Of a stretch of 64,000 bases of DNA, positions 1-9,457 are shown in pieces. The notes below the pieces were generated by a model. It searched no databases and was not told the origin of the DNA. It saw only the letters and a program-made list of their open reading frames with translations. A program made the position numbers and the translations under genes. Position 1 is the first letter of the stretch; every line of letters begins with the position of its first letter. The stretch is taken from positions 2,666,001-2,730,000 of the forward strand of contig CP077641.1 of assembly GCA_019056435.1 (NCBI GenBank), in the 5' to 3' direction. This stretch comes from Stutzerimonas stutzeri. GTDB taxonomy: Bacteria; Pseudomonadota; Gammaproteobacteria; Pseudomonadales; Pseudomonadaceae.

Positions 1-1873
<1,873 letters not shown>

Positions 1874-1904
1874 AATCCCTCGCAAACGATGTTAGGAATA
1901 CCGC

Positions 1905-2261
1905 ATGAGCCTGCCAGCAAATCTCGGTCCGCGTAATGGCATCCTGTCGCTGACGATCAAGGACAAATCGGTGCTCTATGCGGCCTTCATGCCGTTCATC
2001 AAGCACGGCGGGCTATTTATCCCGACCAACAAGAGCTACAAGCTTGGCGACGAAGTGTTCATGCTGCTCAGCCTGATGGACGAGCCGGAAAAGATCCCGG
2101 TCGCCGGCAAGGTCGTGTGGATCACGCCGAAGGGTGCCCAGGGCAACCGTGCCGCGGGTGTGGGCGTGCAGTTCAATGAAGGTGACTCAACCGCTCGCAA
2201 CAAGATCGAGACCTACCTAGCCGGGGCCATGAAGTCGGATCGCCCGACCCATACGATGTAA
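1905..2261 (+). CDS. pilZ: Type IV pilus assembly protein PilZ
   Basis: A 118-residue PilZ-domain protein needed for type IV pilus biogenesis and twitching. The sequence matches the PilZ family from the start (GPRNGILSLTIKDKSVLYAAFMPF) and includes GGLFIPTNKSYKLGDEVF and AAGVGVQF. It lacks the RxxxR-type c-di-GMP motif, as is known for this founding member, which is thought not to bind the nucleotide. It starts 31 bases after holB, as in other pseudomonads. A small hairpin (CCGCCG at 2279-2284 and CGGCGG at 2291-2296) follows the stop, without a T-run. Confidence 0.95.
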   Translation: MSLPANLGPRNGILSLTIKDKSVLYAAFMPFIKHGGLFIPTNKSYKLGDEVFMLLSLMDEPEKIPVAGKVVWITPKGAQGNRAAGVGVQFNEGDSTARNKIETYLAGAMKSDRPTHTM

Positions 2262-2377
2262 CCCGTCCTCCCTGAAGCCCGCCGGTCATTCGGCGGCGCA
2301 TTCCCACCGTCGAAGCGCTGCGACTCCCAGCTGGTTTGTTCTACAATCGCCGGTTTTCGTACCGGGGTACCAACCGC

Positions 2378-3163
2378 ATGCTGGTCGATTCACATTGCCA
2401 TCTGGATCGTCTCGATCTTAGTGCGCACGGCGGCTCGCTCGATGCCGCGCTGGCGGCCGCTCGGCAACGCGGCGTCGGTCATTTCCTCTGTATCGGTGTG
2501 AGCGCCGACAATGCGACCGCGGTCAAGGCGCTGGCGGAACGCTACGCTGATGTCGACTGCTCCATCGGTGTACATCCGCTGGACCTGGAACCGGGCGCCG
2601 AACCTGCTCTCGACTGGTTGCTGGGTGAGCTGGACGATCCGCGGGTGGTGGCGATCGGTGAGACGGGACTGGACTATCACTACGAGCCGGAAGCAGCGGC
2701 GCTCCAGCAAGCCTCATTTCGTCTGCATCTGCAGGCGGCCGCGGTGTGTGGCAAGCCAGTGATCGTCCATACCCGAGCGGCACGTGCCGATACGCTGGCC
2801 CTGCTGCGTGAGGCGGCCCTTCCGCAGGCCGGCGTCCTGCATTGTTTTACCGAAGATTGGGAGATGGCGTCGTCTGCACTCGATCTCGGTTTCTACATTT
2901 CACTGTCGGGTATCGTCACCTTCCGCAATGCCGAAGCGCTGCGTGAAGTTGCGCGCCGGGTGCCGGCCGACCGGCTGCTGGTCGAAACCGACTCGCCCTA
3001 CCTGGCACCGGTACCGCACCGGGGCAAGCCGAACCTGCCCGAGTATGTTCGAGAAGTCGCCGAGTTTCTCGCCGAGTTGCGGGGTGTCCATTTCGACGCG
3101 CTGGCCGAGCAAACGACCGAAAATTTCCGCCGACTGTTCCCGCTGGCGCGTGTCGGTGGCTGA
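2378..3163 (+). CDS. TatD family metal-dependent hydrolase
   Basis: A 261-residue TatD-type TIM-barrel hydrolase (YcfH-like), a family of Mg2+/Zn2+-dependent deoxyribonucleases or phosphoesterases. Metal-ligand motifs are present in order: SHCHLD at the N-terminus, the glutamate in GETGLDYHY, HTR, HCF, and the aspartate in ETDSPYLAP. I start at ATG 2378 because the conserved family begins MLVDSHCHLD; upstream in-frame codons read as non-conserved. It ends the mltG-tmk-holB-pilZ-tatD block. The exact substrate cannot be told from sequence. Confidence 0.93.
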   Translation: MLVDSHCHLDRLDLSAHGGSLDAALAAARQRGVGHFLCIGVSADNATAVKALAERYADVDCSIGVHPLDLEPGAEPALDWLLGELDDPRVVAIGETGLDYHYEPEAAALQQASFRLHLQAAAVCGKPVIVHTRAARADTLALLREAALPQAGVLHCFTEDWEMASSALDLGFYISLSGIVTFRNAEALREVARRVPADRLLVETDSPYLAPVPHRGKPNLPEYVREVAEFLAELRGVHFDALAEQTTENFRRLFPLARVGG

Positions 3164-3338
3164 CCGGCATTCGATGCAGCGTTGTGCCACAGGCCAGCGA
3201 ATGACCCGCCCTGTACAATTCGCGCCGCTTCGCTGACGGCATCGACCCTGACCCACGCCGTCTTCTCTGATTGCTGCTCCTTCCCATCCGTTGGGACGTT
3301 GCGATCCCTTTCGTCACAGACCGTATCGAGGTGACGTC

Positions 3339-4727
3339 ATGTCCCATGACAGGTTGCACACCGGCCCGCTTCAGCGGGGCCTGAAGAATCGGCACATCCA
3401 GCTGATCGCTCTCGGCGGTGCCATCGGTACCGGGTTGTTTCTCGGATCGGCCGGCGTCCTCCGCAGTGCCGGTCCTTCGATGATATTGGGCTACGCCATT
3501 GGTGGCCTGATTGCCTTCCTGATCATGCGGCAGCTGGGCGAGATGATCGTCGAGGAGCCGGTGGCTGGTTCGTTCAGCCATTTCGCCCATGCCTACTGGT
3601 CGCCCTATGCGGGTTTTCTCTCCGGTTGGAATTATTGGGTGCTGTACGTACTGGTTGGCATGGCGGAGCTGACCGCCGTCGGCAAGTACGTGCAGTTCTG
3701 GTGGCCCGAGGTGCCAACCTGGGCAACGGCTGCGGTCTTTTTCCTGCTGATCAATGCGATCAACCTCGTCAACGTCAGAACGTTCGGCGAAACCGAGTTC
3801 TGGTTCGCCATTATCAAGGTGGTGGCGATTGTCGGGATGATCGCGCTCGGGCTGTATTTGCTGCTGAGCGGGGCAGGGGGTGAGCAGGCCTCGGTCAGCA
3901 ACCTGTGGGCGCATGGCGGCTTCTTCCCCAATGGCATCAGCGGGATGGTCATGGCGCTCGCCATCATCATGTTTTCCTTTGGTGGCCTTGAGCTGGTCGG
4001 CATCACTGCTGCCGAGGCGTCGGACCCCAAGACCGTAATACCCAAGGCGATCAACCAGGTGGTGTATCGCATTCTTATCTTCTACATCGGTGCGTTGTCG
4101 GTCCTGCTCGCGCTTTACCCTTGGGACAGCCTACTAGCGACGCTCGGCTCCGCCGAAGATCCGTACAGCGGTAGTCCCTTCGTACAGATTTTTTCCCTGA
4201 TCGGCAGCGATACCGCGGCCCATGTGCTCAACTTCGTGGTGCTGACGGCGGCACTGTCCGTGTACAACAGCGGTGTCTACTGCAACAGCCGGATGCTCTA
4301 TGGCTTGGCGGAGCAGGGCGATGCCCCGCAAGCGCTGACGAAGGTGAACCGTCGCGGTGTTCCGGTCCTCGCGATCGGGGTGTCCGCGGTGATGACGATG
4401 CTCTGCGTACTGGTCAACTACCTGTTGCCTCAGTCCGCCCTGGAGCTGCTCATGTCTCTCGTCGTGGCGGCACTTCTGATCAACTGGGCGATGATCAGCC
4501 TGGCGCACCTCAGGTTTCGCCGGGCCATGGTCGGTCGTGGTATCGACCCCACCTTCAAGGCGTTCTGGCATCCGTTCAGCAACTACCTGTGCCTGGCATT
4601 CGTGGCGCTGATCGCAGCCATCATGCTGGCGATGCCGGGGCTTCGAGTATCCATCGTCGCGATTCCGTTCTGGATACTCTTTATCTGGGGATGCTTTCGT
4701 CTTCGGCGGTCGTTCCGCGGGCACTGA
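3339..4727 (+). CDS. aroP: Aromatic amino acid permease of the APC family (AroP-like)
   Basis: Inner-membrane proton-driven amino acid importer of 462 residues with about 12 hydrophobic segments. The N-terminal signature RGLKNRHIQLIALGGAIGTG and the later EPVAGSFSHFAHAYW, GWNYWVLYVLVGMAELTAVGKYVQFWWP and FSFGGLELVGITAAEA are characteristic of the AroP/PheP branch. The start ATG 3339 follows GAGG at a normal distance; the upstream in-frame extension is not hydrophobic. The 175-base gap before it holds a TACAAT-like -10 but no strong -35. Substrate (Phe/Tyr/Trp) is inferred from family similarity. Confidence 0.9.
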   Translation: MSHDRLHTGPLQRGLKNRHIQLIALGGAIGTGLFLGSAGVLRSAGPSMILGYAIGGLIAFLIMRQLGEMIVEEPVAGSFSHFAHAYWSPYAGFLSGWNYWVLYVLVGMAELTAVGKYVQFWWPEVPTWATAAVFFLLINAINLVNVRTFGETEFWFAIIKVVAIVGMIALGLYLLLSGAGGEQASVSNLWAHGGFFPNGISGMVMALAIIMFSFGGLELVGITAAEASDPKTVIPKAINQVVYRILIFYIGALSVLLALYPWDSLLATLGSAEDPYSGSPFVQIFSLIGSDTAAHVLNFVVLTAALSVYNSGVYCNSRMLYGLAEQGDAPQALTKVNRRGVPVLAIGVSAVMTMLCVLVNYLLPQSALELLMSLVVAALLINWAMISLAHLRFRRAMVGRGIDPTFKAFWHPFSNYLCLAFVALIAAIMLAMPGLRVSIVAIPFWILFIWGCFRLRRSFRGH

Positions 4728-4743
4728 TGGCCCCGTCCCGGGC

Positions 4744-4772
4744 AAAAAAAACCCGACTTCATGGGAGTCGGG
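4744..4772 (-). terminator. Rho-independent terminator reading leftward
   Basis: On the minus strand the arms CCCGACT (4772-4766) and AGTCGGG (4758-4752) form a 7-bp stem with a 7-base loop, followed by eight T (A-run 4744-4751 on the plus strand). This fits transcription arriving from the class V aminotransferase gene. There is no T-run on the plus-strand side, so it would not efficiently stop the permease transcript. Confidence 0.75.
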
Positions 4773-4822
4773 CCAAGACCATTAGGAGTAAAAATGAGGT
4801 CGCGTTCCTCTCGCTTCCTCAG

Positions 4823-4854
4823 CTGGCCAGGCATTGGGGGGATTGCCTGGCCAG
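4823..4854. repeat. Perfect 11-bp inverted repeat (hairpin)
   Basis: Arms CTGGCCAGGCA (4823-4833) and TGCCTGGCCAG (4844-4854) are fully complementary around a 10-base G-rich loop. It lies in the 220-base gap between the permease and the leftward aminotransferase gene. Neither side has a T-run, so it is not a standard intrinsic terminator. It may stabilise the 3' ends of the two converging transcripts. Confidence 0.7.
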
Positions 4855-4947
4855 TGCTTTGAAGTATTGGCTCGGATCGTCGACTTTGCAGGGCGAAACA
4901 CCGGGTTTTTAAAACGGATTTGGAATAGCTGCCCGTACCTTGATCGC

Positions 4948-6081
4948 TCAGGTGTCCAGCGCGCGTCTGAGGATACCCAGGGTCTGGTCGAGCACCTCGC
5001 TGGATGTATAAAAGTGAGGCGAAAAGCGAATGCCGCCGCCGCGCTGGGCGCAGACGATCTGTTCTGCTTTCAACTGTTCGAATAGCCTGGTGTGGTCTTG
5101 CCCGTTGGTCCTGACGGTCACGATGCCCGATCGGCGAGCGGCATCCACCGGGCTGAGCACCTGCAGGCCTGGCATCGCGGACAATTCGCGTTGCAGATGA
5201 TCCACCCGTTCGGCCAGTTGGTGGGCCACGTTCTCCATGCCGACGTCCTCCAGCAGAGACAGGCTCGCCTCCAGTGCCACTGCGCCCAGCATGTTCGGAC
5301 TGCCGCATTCGAAGCGTCGCGCGCTGCGCGCAGGCTGCCATTCGGTTCGGTCGTAGTCTCCGGCATGCTCGAGCATGTGCCAGCCGTATTCGTGGAGCTT
5401 GAGTCGCTCCCGCAGGTCGCTGCGGCAATAGAACACGCCGAGCCCCTCCGGCCCCAGCATCCATTTGTGCCCGTCGGCCATGGCGAAGGCACAGCGGCTT
5501 TGCTGAACATCGAACGGCAGGGCACCGAGTTGCTGTATCGCATCGATGCACAACAGGACGCCATGTCGCTCGCAGGCATCGCCGAGTCGCGGCAGGTCCA
5601 GGCGCAGGCCACTGGCGTATTGCACCGCGCTGATCGCCATGAGGCGGGTCCGCGGTCCGCAGGCGTCGAGCAGGGCCGCTTCGGGATCGCTGCCGGCCAG
5701 GCTGACCTGCACGACCTCGGCGCCTAGCGGGCGAAGCGCTTCCCACACCACACGGTTCGAAGGAAATTCTTCGTTGCTGATGACGATCTGGTCGCCGGCG
5801 TTCCAGTCGAGCCCGAACGCGACGAACGACAACGCCTCGGAGGTGTTCTTCACCAGGGCGACATCGCTGATCGCTGGGGCGTTGAGCAGGCGTGCCAGCC
5901 TGGCTCGCAAGCGACTTTCCATAGTGAGCCAGGTCGGGTAGTCCCGCGCGCCGACGGTCATGTTCTCCCGGGCGAACGCGGCCACCGCGTCTGCCGCCCG
6001 GCGAGGCCAAGGTGCGACGGCCGCGTGATTCAGGTAACGCAAACCGTCGACTTGAGGAAATTCGTCACGCGCTGAACTCAT
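4948..6081 (-). CDS. Class V aminotransferase (cysteine desulfurase / isopenicillin epimerase-like)
   Basis: A PLP-dependent fold-type I enzyme of about 377 residues. Seen in order: YLNHAAVAPWP near the N-terminus, KNTSEALS (cofactor phosphate region), an AISAVQYASG strand, the cofactor aspartate in LLCIDAIQQLG, and the Schiff-base lysine in ADGHKWMLGPEG. The C-terminus has GGGIRFSPHFYTS, where the conserved arginine binds substrate carboxylate. I start at ATG 6081, which has GAGG eight bases upstream; an in-frame ATG at 6099 has no comparable site. It is divergent from a TetR regulator 74 bases away. The substrate is not known; selenocysteine lyase or kynureninase-like roles are possible. 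Confidence 0.88.
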   Translation of the reverse strand: MSSARDEFPQVDGLRYLNHAAVAPWPRRAADAVAAFARENMTVGARDYPTWLTMESRLRARLARLLNAPAISDVALVKNTSEALSFVAFGLDWNAGDQIVISNEEFPSNRVVWEALRPLGAEVVQVSLAGSDPEAALLDACGPRTRLMAISAVQYASGLRLDLPRLGDACERHGVLLCIDAIQQLGALPFDVQQSRCAFAMADGHKWMLGPEGLGVFYCRSDLRERLKLHEYGWHMLEHAGDYDRTEWQPARSARRFECGSPNMLGAVALEASLSLLEDVGMENVAHQLAERVDHLQRELSAMPGLQVLSPVDAARRSGIVTVRTNGQDHTRLFEQLKAEQIVCAQRGGGIRFSPHFYTSSEVLDQTLGILRRALDT

Positions 6082-6155
6082 TCTTATTGCCTCGTGCATT
6101 TTCTGACTGGATGGGCATAATAGTTCGCCTCGACTCCCTCAGCCGCAGCCCCTAT

Positions 6156-6776
6156 ATGCAAAATGAACCCCGCAAGGTTCGCGAGTTTCGTCGCCGCGAA
6201 CAGGAAATCCTCGATACCGCGCTTCAGTTGTTTCTTGAACAAGGGGAAGACAGCGTCACCGTCGAGATGATCGCCGACATGGTTGGCATCGGCAAAGGCA
6301 CCATTTATAAGCACTTCAAGTCGAAGGCAGAGATCTACCTGCGCCTGATGCTGGACTACGAGCGCGACCTCAATGAGCTGTTGCATTCGCCAAGTGTCGA
6401 TCGCGACAAGGAAGCGCTGTCGCGCGCCTATTTCGAATTTCGCATGCGTGACCCCCAGCGTTATCGCCTGTTCGACCGCCTCGAGGAAAAGGTGGTCAAG
6501 GGTAACCAGGTTCCGGAGATGGTCGAGGAGCTGCATCGCATCCGTGCGTCCAATTTCGAACACCTGACCCAGCTGATCAAGGGGCGAATCGCTGAAGGTA
6601 AGCTCGAGGATGTGCCGCCGTATTTCCACTACTGCGCCGCCTGGGCGCTGGTACATGGGGCAGTGGCGCTCTATCACTCGCCGTTCTGGAGCAACGTGCT
6701 CGAAGATCAGGAAGGCTTTTTCCAGTTCCTCATGGATATCGGCGTTCGCATGGGCAACAAGCGTAAGCGAGACTGA
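6156..6776 (+). CDS. TetR/AcrR family transcriptional regulator
   Basis: A 206-residue regulator with an N-terminal helix-turn-helix: RREQEILDTALQLFLEQGEDSVTVEMIAD followed by the recognition helix region GIGKGTIYKHFKSKAEIYLRL (split here by description). The C-terminal ligand domain is helical and has no recognised subfamily motif. ATG 6156 is followed at once by MQNEPRKVREFRRRE. It is divergent from the aminotransferase, with CATAAT at 6115-6120 as a possible -10 in between, and is followed after 29 bases by the sirtuin. Control of either neighbour is an inference. Confidence 0.9.
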   Translation: MQNEPRKVREFRRREQEILDTALQLFLEQGEDSVTVEMIADMVGIGKGTIYKHFKSKAEIYLRLMLDYERDLNELLHSPSVDRDKEALSRAYFEFRMRDPQRYRLFDRLEEKVVKGNQVPEMVEELHRIRASNFEHLTQLIKGRIAEGKLEDVPPYFHYCAAWALVHGAVALYHSPFWSNVLEDQEGFFQFLMDIGVRMGNKRKRD

Positions 6777-6805
6777 CGGCTGGTCCGACGCGACGGGAGT
6801 ACGGC

Positions 6806-7573
6806 ATGCACCAGGCGATACGGCGCGTCGCCGACGCGCTACGGGAGGCCGAACGCACATTGATCATCACGGGTGCCGGGTTGTCGGCCGACTCCGGTTT
6901 GCCGACCTACCGGGGAGTGAGTGGGCTTTATAACGGCACGACCGAGGACGGGTTGCCGATAGAGGCGGCGCTGTCCGGGCCGATGCTCCAGCATGATCCG
7001 GCGCTGTGCTGGAAATACCTCGCCGAGATTGGCCGCGCCTGCCTGAACGGGCACCCCAATGCAGGCCATCGGGCCATTGCGAGACTACAGCGGCGCCACC
7101 TCGGTTGCTGGGTACTGACGCAGAATGTGGATGGCTATCACCTGGCGGCAGGGAGCCCGCAGGATCGGCTGATCGAGATCCACGGCACGCTCGCCCCGTT
7201 GTACTGCATGAGTTGTCGACGGCTGGACGATGTGCTGGCCACCAGGTTGACCAGTCCGCTTCCGCCCCGTTGCGAATACTGTGCCGGAGTGCTCAGGCCG
7301 CCGGTTGTATTGTTCGAGGAGCCGCTCCCCAGCGCCGCGCTCGCCCAGCTACAGGCTCAGGTCGCGAGGGGATTCGATGCGGTTCTGGCTATTGGCACCT
7401 CGGCGAGTTTTGCCTATATCGTCGAGCCGCTTTTGCGGGTGCAGCAGGCCGGCGGCTTCACGGCTCAGATCGACCCGATGGTCAGTGAGCTTTCCGGACA
7501 AGTTGACGTGCATCTCATGGCTGGCGCCTCAGACGTTTTGCCGCAGCTAATCCGTCACATTTTCCCCGATTGA
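6806..7573 (+). CDS. NAD-dependent protein deacylase, Sir2 family
   Basis: A 255-residue sirtuin that removes acyl groups from lysines using NAD+. It contains the NAD-binding GAGLSADSGLPTYRG (from residue 23), TQNVDGYH, the catalytic histidine in IEIHGTL, two CxxC pairs (CMSC and CEYC) forming the zinc site, and IGTSASF. The acceptor segment LFEEPLP replaces the more common FGE/LFGE motif. It follows the TetR gene closely on the same strand and may be co-transcribed. No RBS is strong, but GGGAG lies upstream of the ATG. Confidence 0.92.
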   Translation: MHQAIRRVADALREAERTLIITGAGLSADSGLPTYRGVSGLYNGTTEDGLPIEAALSGPMLQHDPALCWKYLAEIGRACLNGHPNAGHRAIARLQRRHLGCWVLTQNVDGYHLAAGSPQDRLIEIHGTLAPLYCMSCRRLDDVLATRLTSPLPPRCEYCAGVLRPPVVLFEEPLPSAALAQLQAQVARGFDAVLAIGTSASFAYIVEPLLRVQQAGGFTAQIDPMVSELSGQVDVHLMAGASDVLPQLIRHIFPD

Positions 7574-7637
7574 ATTTGCTCATCGCCGTCGTCACGGGCA
7601 TAGTTCGGCCACTTTCGGCTTCGAACCTACCCGTGCC

Positions 7638-8276
7638 ATGCGCCAACGCCTCGCACTTTTGCTTCCGATCCTGCTCGTCTCGCTGCTGGCGGCCTGTGCC
7701 AGTCAGCCCGAGCGTCCCGCAGAGATCGTTGCGCTCGAAGAATTCAGTTTCGAATTGCCTCCCCTCACGGTGCAAGAGCCGGCGGGCGCTGCAGACACGT
7801 CCAAGGCTGCGCTCGATGCGCTGACCGACGACGCCCTTTACACACTGCCGGCATTGGCCGACAGCGTGCTCGAGCGGGGCTTTCAGCTGGTAGGGACGCC
7901 TTACCGCTACGGGGGCAGCTCGATCAGGACCGGTTTCGATTGCAGCGGCTTCGTCGGCTTCGTGTTTCGCAAGGAGGCCGGCATCGAGCTACCGCGTTCG
8001 ACGCGCGAGATGATAAATCTCGACGTGCCGAAGGTCAGACGCAGCGAACTGCAGCCAGGCGATGTCGTGTTCTTCAATAACCGCGGGCGTGGCCGCGTCA
8101 GCCATGCTGGCATTTACATCGGCGAGCATCGCTTCATCCATTCATCCAGCTCGCGCAGCGGTGGCGTTCGGGTCGACAGCCTGGACGATCAATACTGGCG
8201 TTCCAGTTTCATGCAGGCCAAACGTGTCCTCGCGCTCGCCTCCAGCGAGACCAAGACCGTCGCTACTCGCCACTGA
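7638..8276 (+). CDS. NlpC/P60 family lipoprotein (C40 peptidase)
   Basis: A 212-residue lipoprotein. It has a short positively charged start, a hydrophobic stretch and the lipobox LLAAC, so it should be lipid-anchored. The NlpC/P60 domain from about residue 75 carries GTPYRYGG, the catalytic cysteine in FDCSGF, a histidine in VSHAGIYIG and FIHSSS. Such enzymes cleave peptidoglycan stem peptides (MepS-like D,L-endopeptidases). A second, shorter paralogue follows 51 bases downstream. Confidence 0.93.
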   Translation: MRQRLALLLPILLVSLLAACASQPERPAEIVALEEFSFELPPLTVQEPAGAADTSKAALDALTDDALYTLPALADSVLERGFQLVGTPYRYGGSSIRTGFDCSGFVGFVFRKEAGIELPRSTREMINLDVPKVRRSELQPGDVVFFNNRGRGRVSHAGIYIGEHRFIHSSSSRSGGVRVDSLDDQYWRSSFMQAKRVLALASSETKTVATRH

Positions 8277-8327
8277 GCGCGGCAGGTACGCGGCTGGTTG
8301 CATCCTTGACTACATACCGGCAGAGTG

Positions 8328-8885
8328 ATGGCTCGTTTCTCGGACTGCTCTGCTATGCCTGTTCTGGCCCGCTCCCTTCTCGTTTTGCTGATCACCCTGC
8401 TGCTGAGCGCCTGTTCTGGTAACAGGCCCGTCGAGCAGGCTTCCGTGCGCTCACCGGCGCCAGCGCAGGCTTTGCCGGGCGCGGCGGAAGACGTCCTGTT
8501 TACTGCCCTGGGTCTGGTGGGAACGCCTTATCGCTACGGCGGCAACACACCCGCGAGTGGGTTCGACTGCAGCGGCTTGATCGGTTACGTCTATCGCGGC
8601 GCGGCTGGACTGGAGCTGCCGCGCACCACTGGTGAAATGAGCAACATGCGGGGCGTCGGTGTCCGGCGAGATGCCCTGCAGGCCGGCGACCTGCTGTTCT
8701 TCGCCACGGCGGGTGGGCGCCGCGTCAGCCATGCTGCCATCTATGTGGGCGAAGGGCGGTTCGTCCATGCCCCGTCCTCGGGTGGTACGGTTAGGCTCGA
8801 TCACCTGTCGGACCGCTACTGGCAGCGCGCCTATCTGAGCGCAAAGCGCATCCTTGATAACGAGCGACTGGCAAGCACGCCGTGA
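8328..8885 (+). CDS. NlpC/P60 family lipoprotein (C40 peptidase), second copy
   Basis: A 185-residue paralogue of the preceding gene: GTPYRYGG, FDCSGLIGY (catalytic Cys), VSHAAIYVGEGRFVHAPS (catalytic His). The hydrophobic segment LLVLLITLLLSAC ends in a lipobox. ATG 8328 gives a 28-residue leader before the lipid cysteine; ATG 8355 gives a more typical 19-residue one, but neither has a convincing RBS, so the start is uncertain. It lacks the about 45-residue linker of the first copy. Probably a cell-wall endopeptidase at the outer membrane. Confidence 0.9.
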   Translation: MARFSDCSAMPVLARSLLVLLITLLLSACSGNRPVEQASVRSPAPAQALPGAAEDVLFTALGLVGTPYRYGGNTPASGFDCSGLIGYVYRGAAGLELPRTTGEMSNMRGVGVRRDALQAGDLLFFATAGGRRVSHAAIYVGEGRFVHAPSSGGTVRLDHLSDRYWQRAYLSAKRILDNERLASTP

Positions 8886-8988
8886 CGCGCTGACTTGCCG
8901 CGCCGTCGCTACGGCCGGTGCCGATTCGGCCGCACGGGTTCTAGCTGCAACGCGGGAGTGTCTGCCGCGCAATTATGGAGGCGGGGGA

Positions 8989-9306
8989 ATGCCTGATCTA
9001 CGCCTACCGGAACAACCCAATGCATGCGAGCTGTGCCAGCGGGCTGCGCCGCTGACGCGTCACCACCTGATCCCGCGCTCGCTTCATGGCAAGACCTACG
9101 TGCGCAAGCGCTTCTCTCGCGAGGAACGCATCACCGCAACGCTTTGGGTCTGCCGAGCCTGCCATGATCAGATACACCGGTTGTTCACTGAGAAGGAATT
9201 GGCGCTCGGCTATCACACTCGCGAAGCGCTGATGGCCGATCCGCGCCTGCGCAGCTTCGTCGAATGGTTGGCTACCAAACCGGCCGGGTTCACGCCTAGA
9301 CACTGA
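8989..9306 (+). CDS. Small HNH endonuclease-like protein
   Basis: A 105-residue protein with an HNH/McrA-like zinc finger fold: CELC near the N-terminus, RHHLIPRSLHG (HH), then CRACHDQIHRLF with CxxCH and a further histidine. The ATG at 8989 follows a strong GGAGGCGGGGGA ribosome site. No partner methylase, toxin or immunity gene is adjacent, so a restriction role has no support here. Related short HNH proteins occur as single genes in pseudomonads; function unknown. Confidence 0.8.
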   Translation: MPDLRLPEQPNACELCQRAAPLTRHHLIPRSLHGKTYVRKRFSREERITATLWVCRACHDQIHRLFTEKELALGYHTREALMADPRLRSFVEWLATKPAGFTPRH

Positions 9307-9324
9307 ACCTGAGGGTGCCCGTCG

Positions 9325-9342
9325 GAATATTTGGAAATATTC
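9325..9342. promoter_or_regulatory. 18-bp perfect palindrome upstream of nhaD
   Basis: GAATATTT-GG-AAATATTC is perfectly symmetrical and sits just before a TTGACT box (9349-9354), in the 151-base gap between the HNH gene and nhaD. The AT-rich dyad stands out from the GC-rich surroundings. It could be an operator; there is no T-run, so termination is unlikely. Confidence 0.5.
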
Positions 9343-9364
9343 AGCGGGTTGACTTTGGACAGGT

Positions 9365-9391
9365 GTCGAAATGTCGCACCTCGGCTATGAT
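9365..9391 (+). promoter_or_regulatory. Candidate nhaD promoter
   Basis: TATGAT at 9386-9391 is a good -10; TGTCGA 16 bases upstream (9364-9369) is a weak -35. The predicted transcript would begin near 9398 and carry a short leader with a GCACCC/GGGTGC hairpin (9394-9399 and 9410-9415) before the nhaD ATG at 9458. Confidence 0.4.
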
Positions 9392-9457
9392 CGGCACCCC
9401 AAACTTCTCGGGTGCGTGTCCTGCGCACAAACCGTCCCCCTTTGTATTAGGTGCCTT

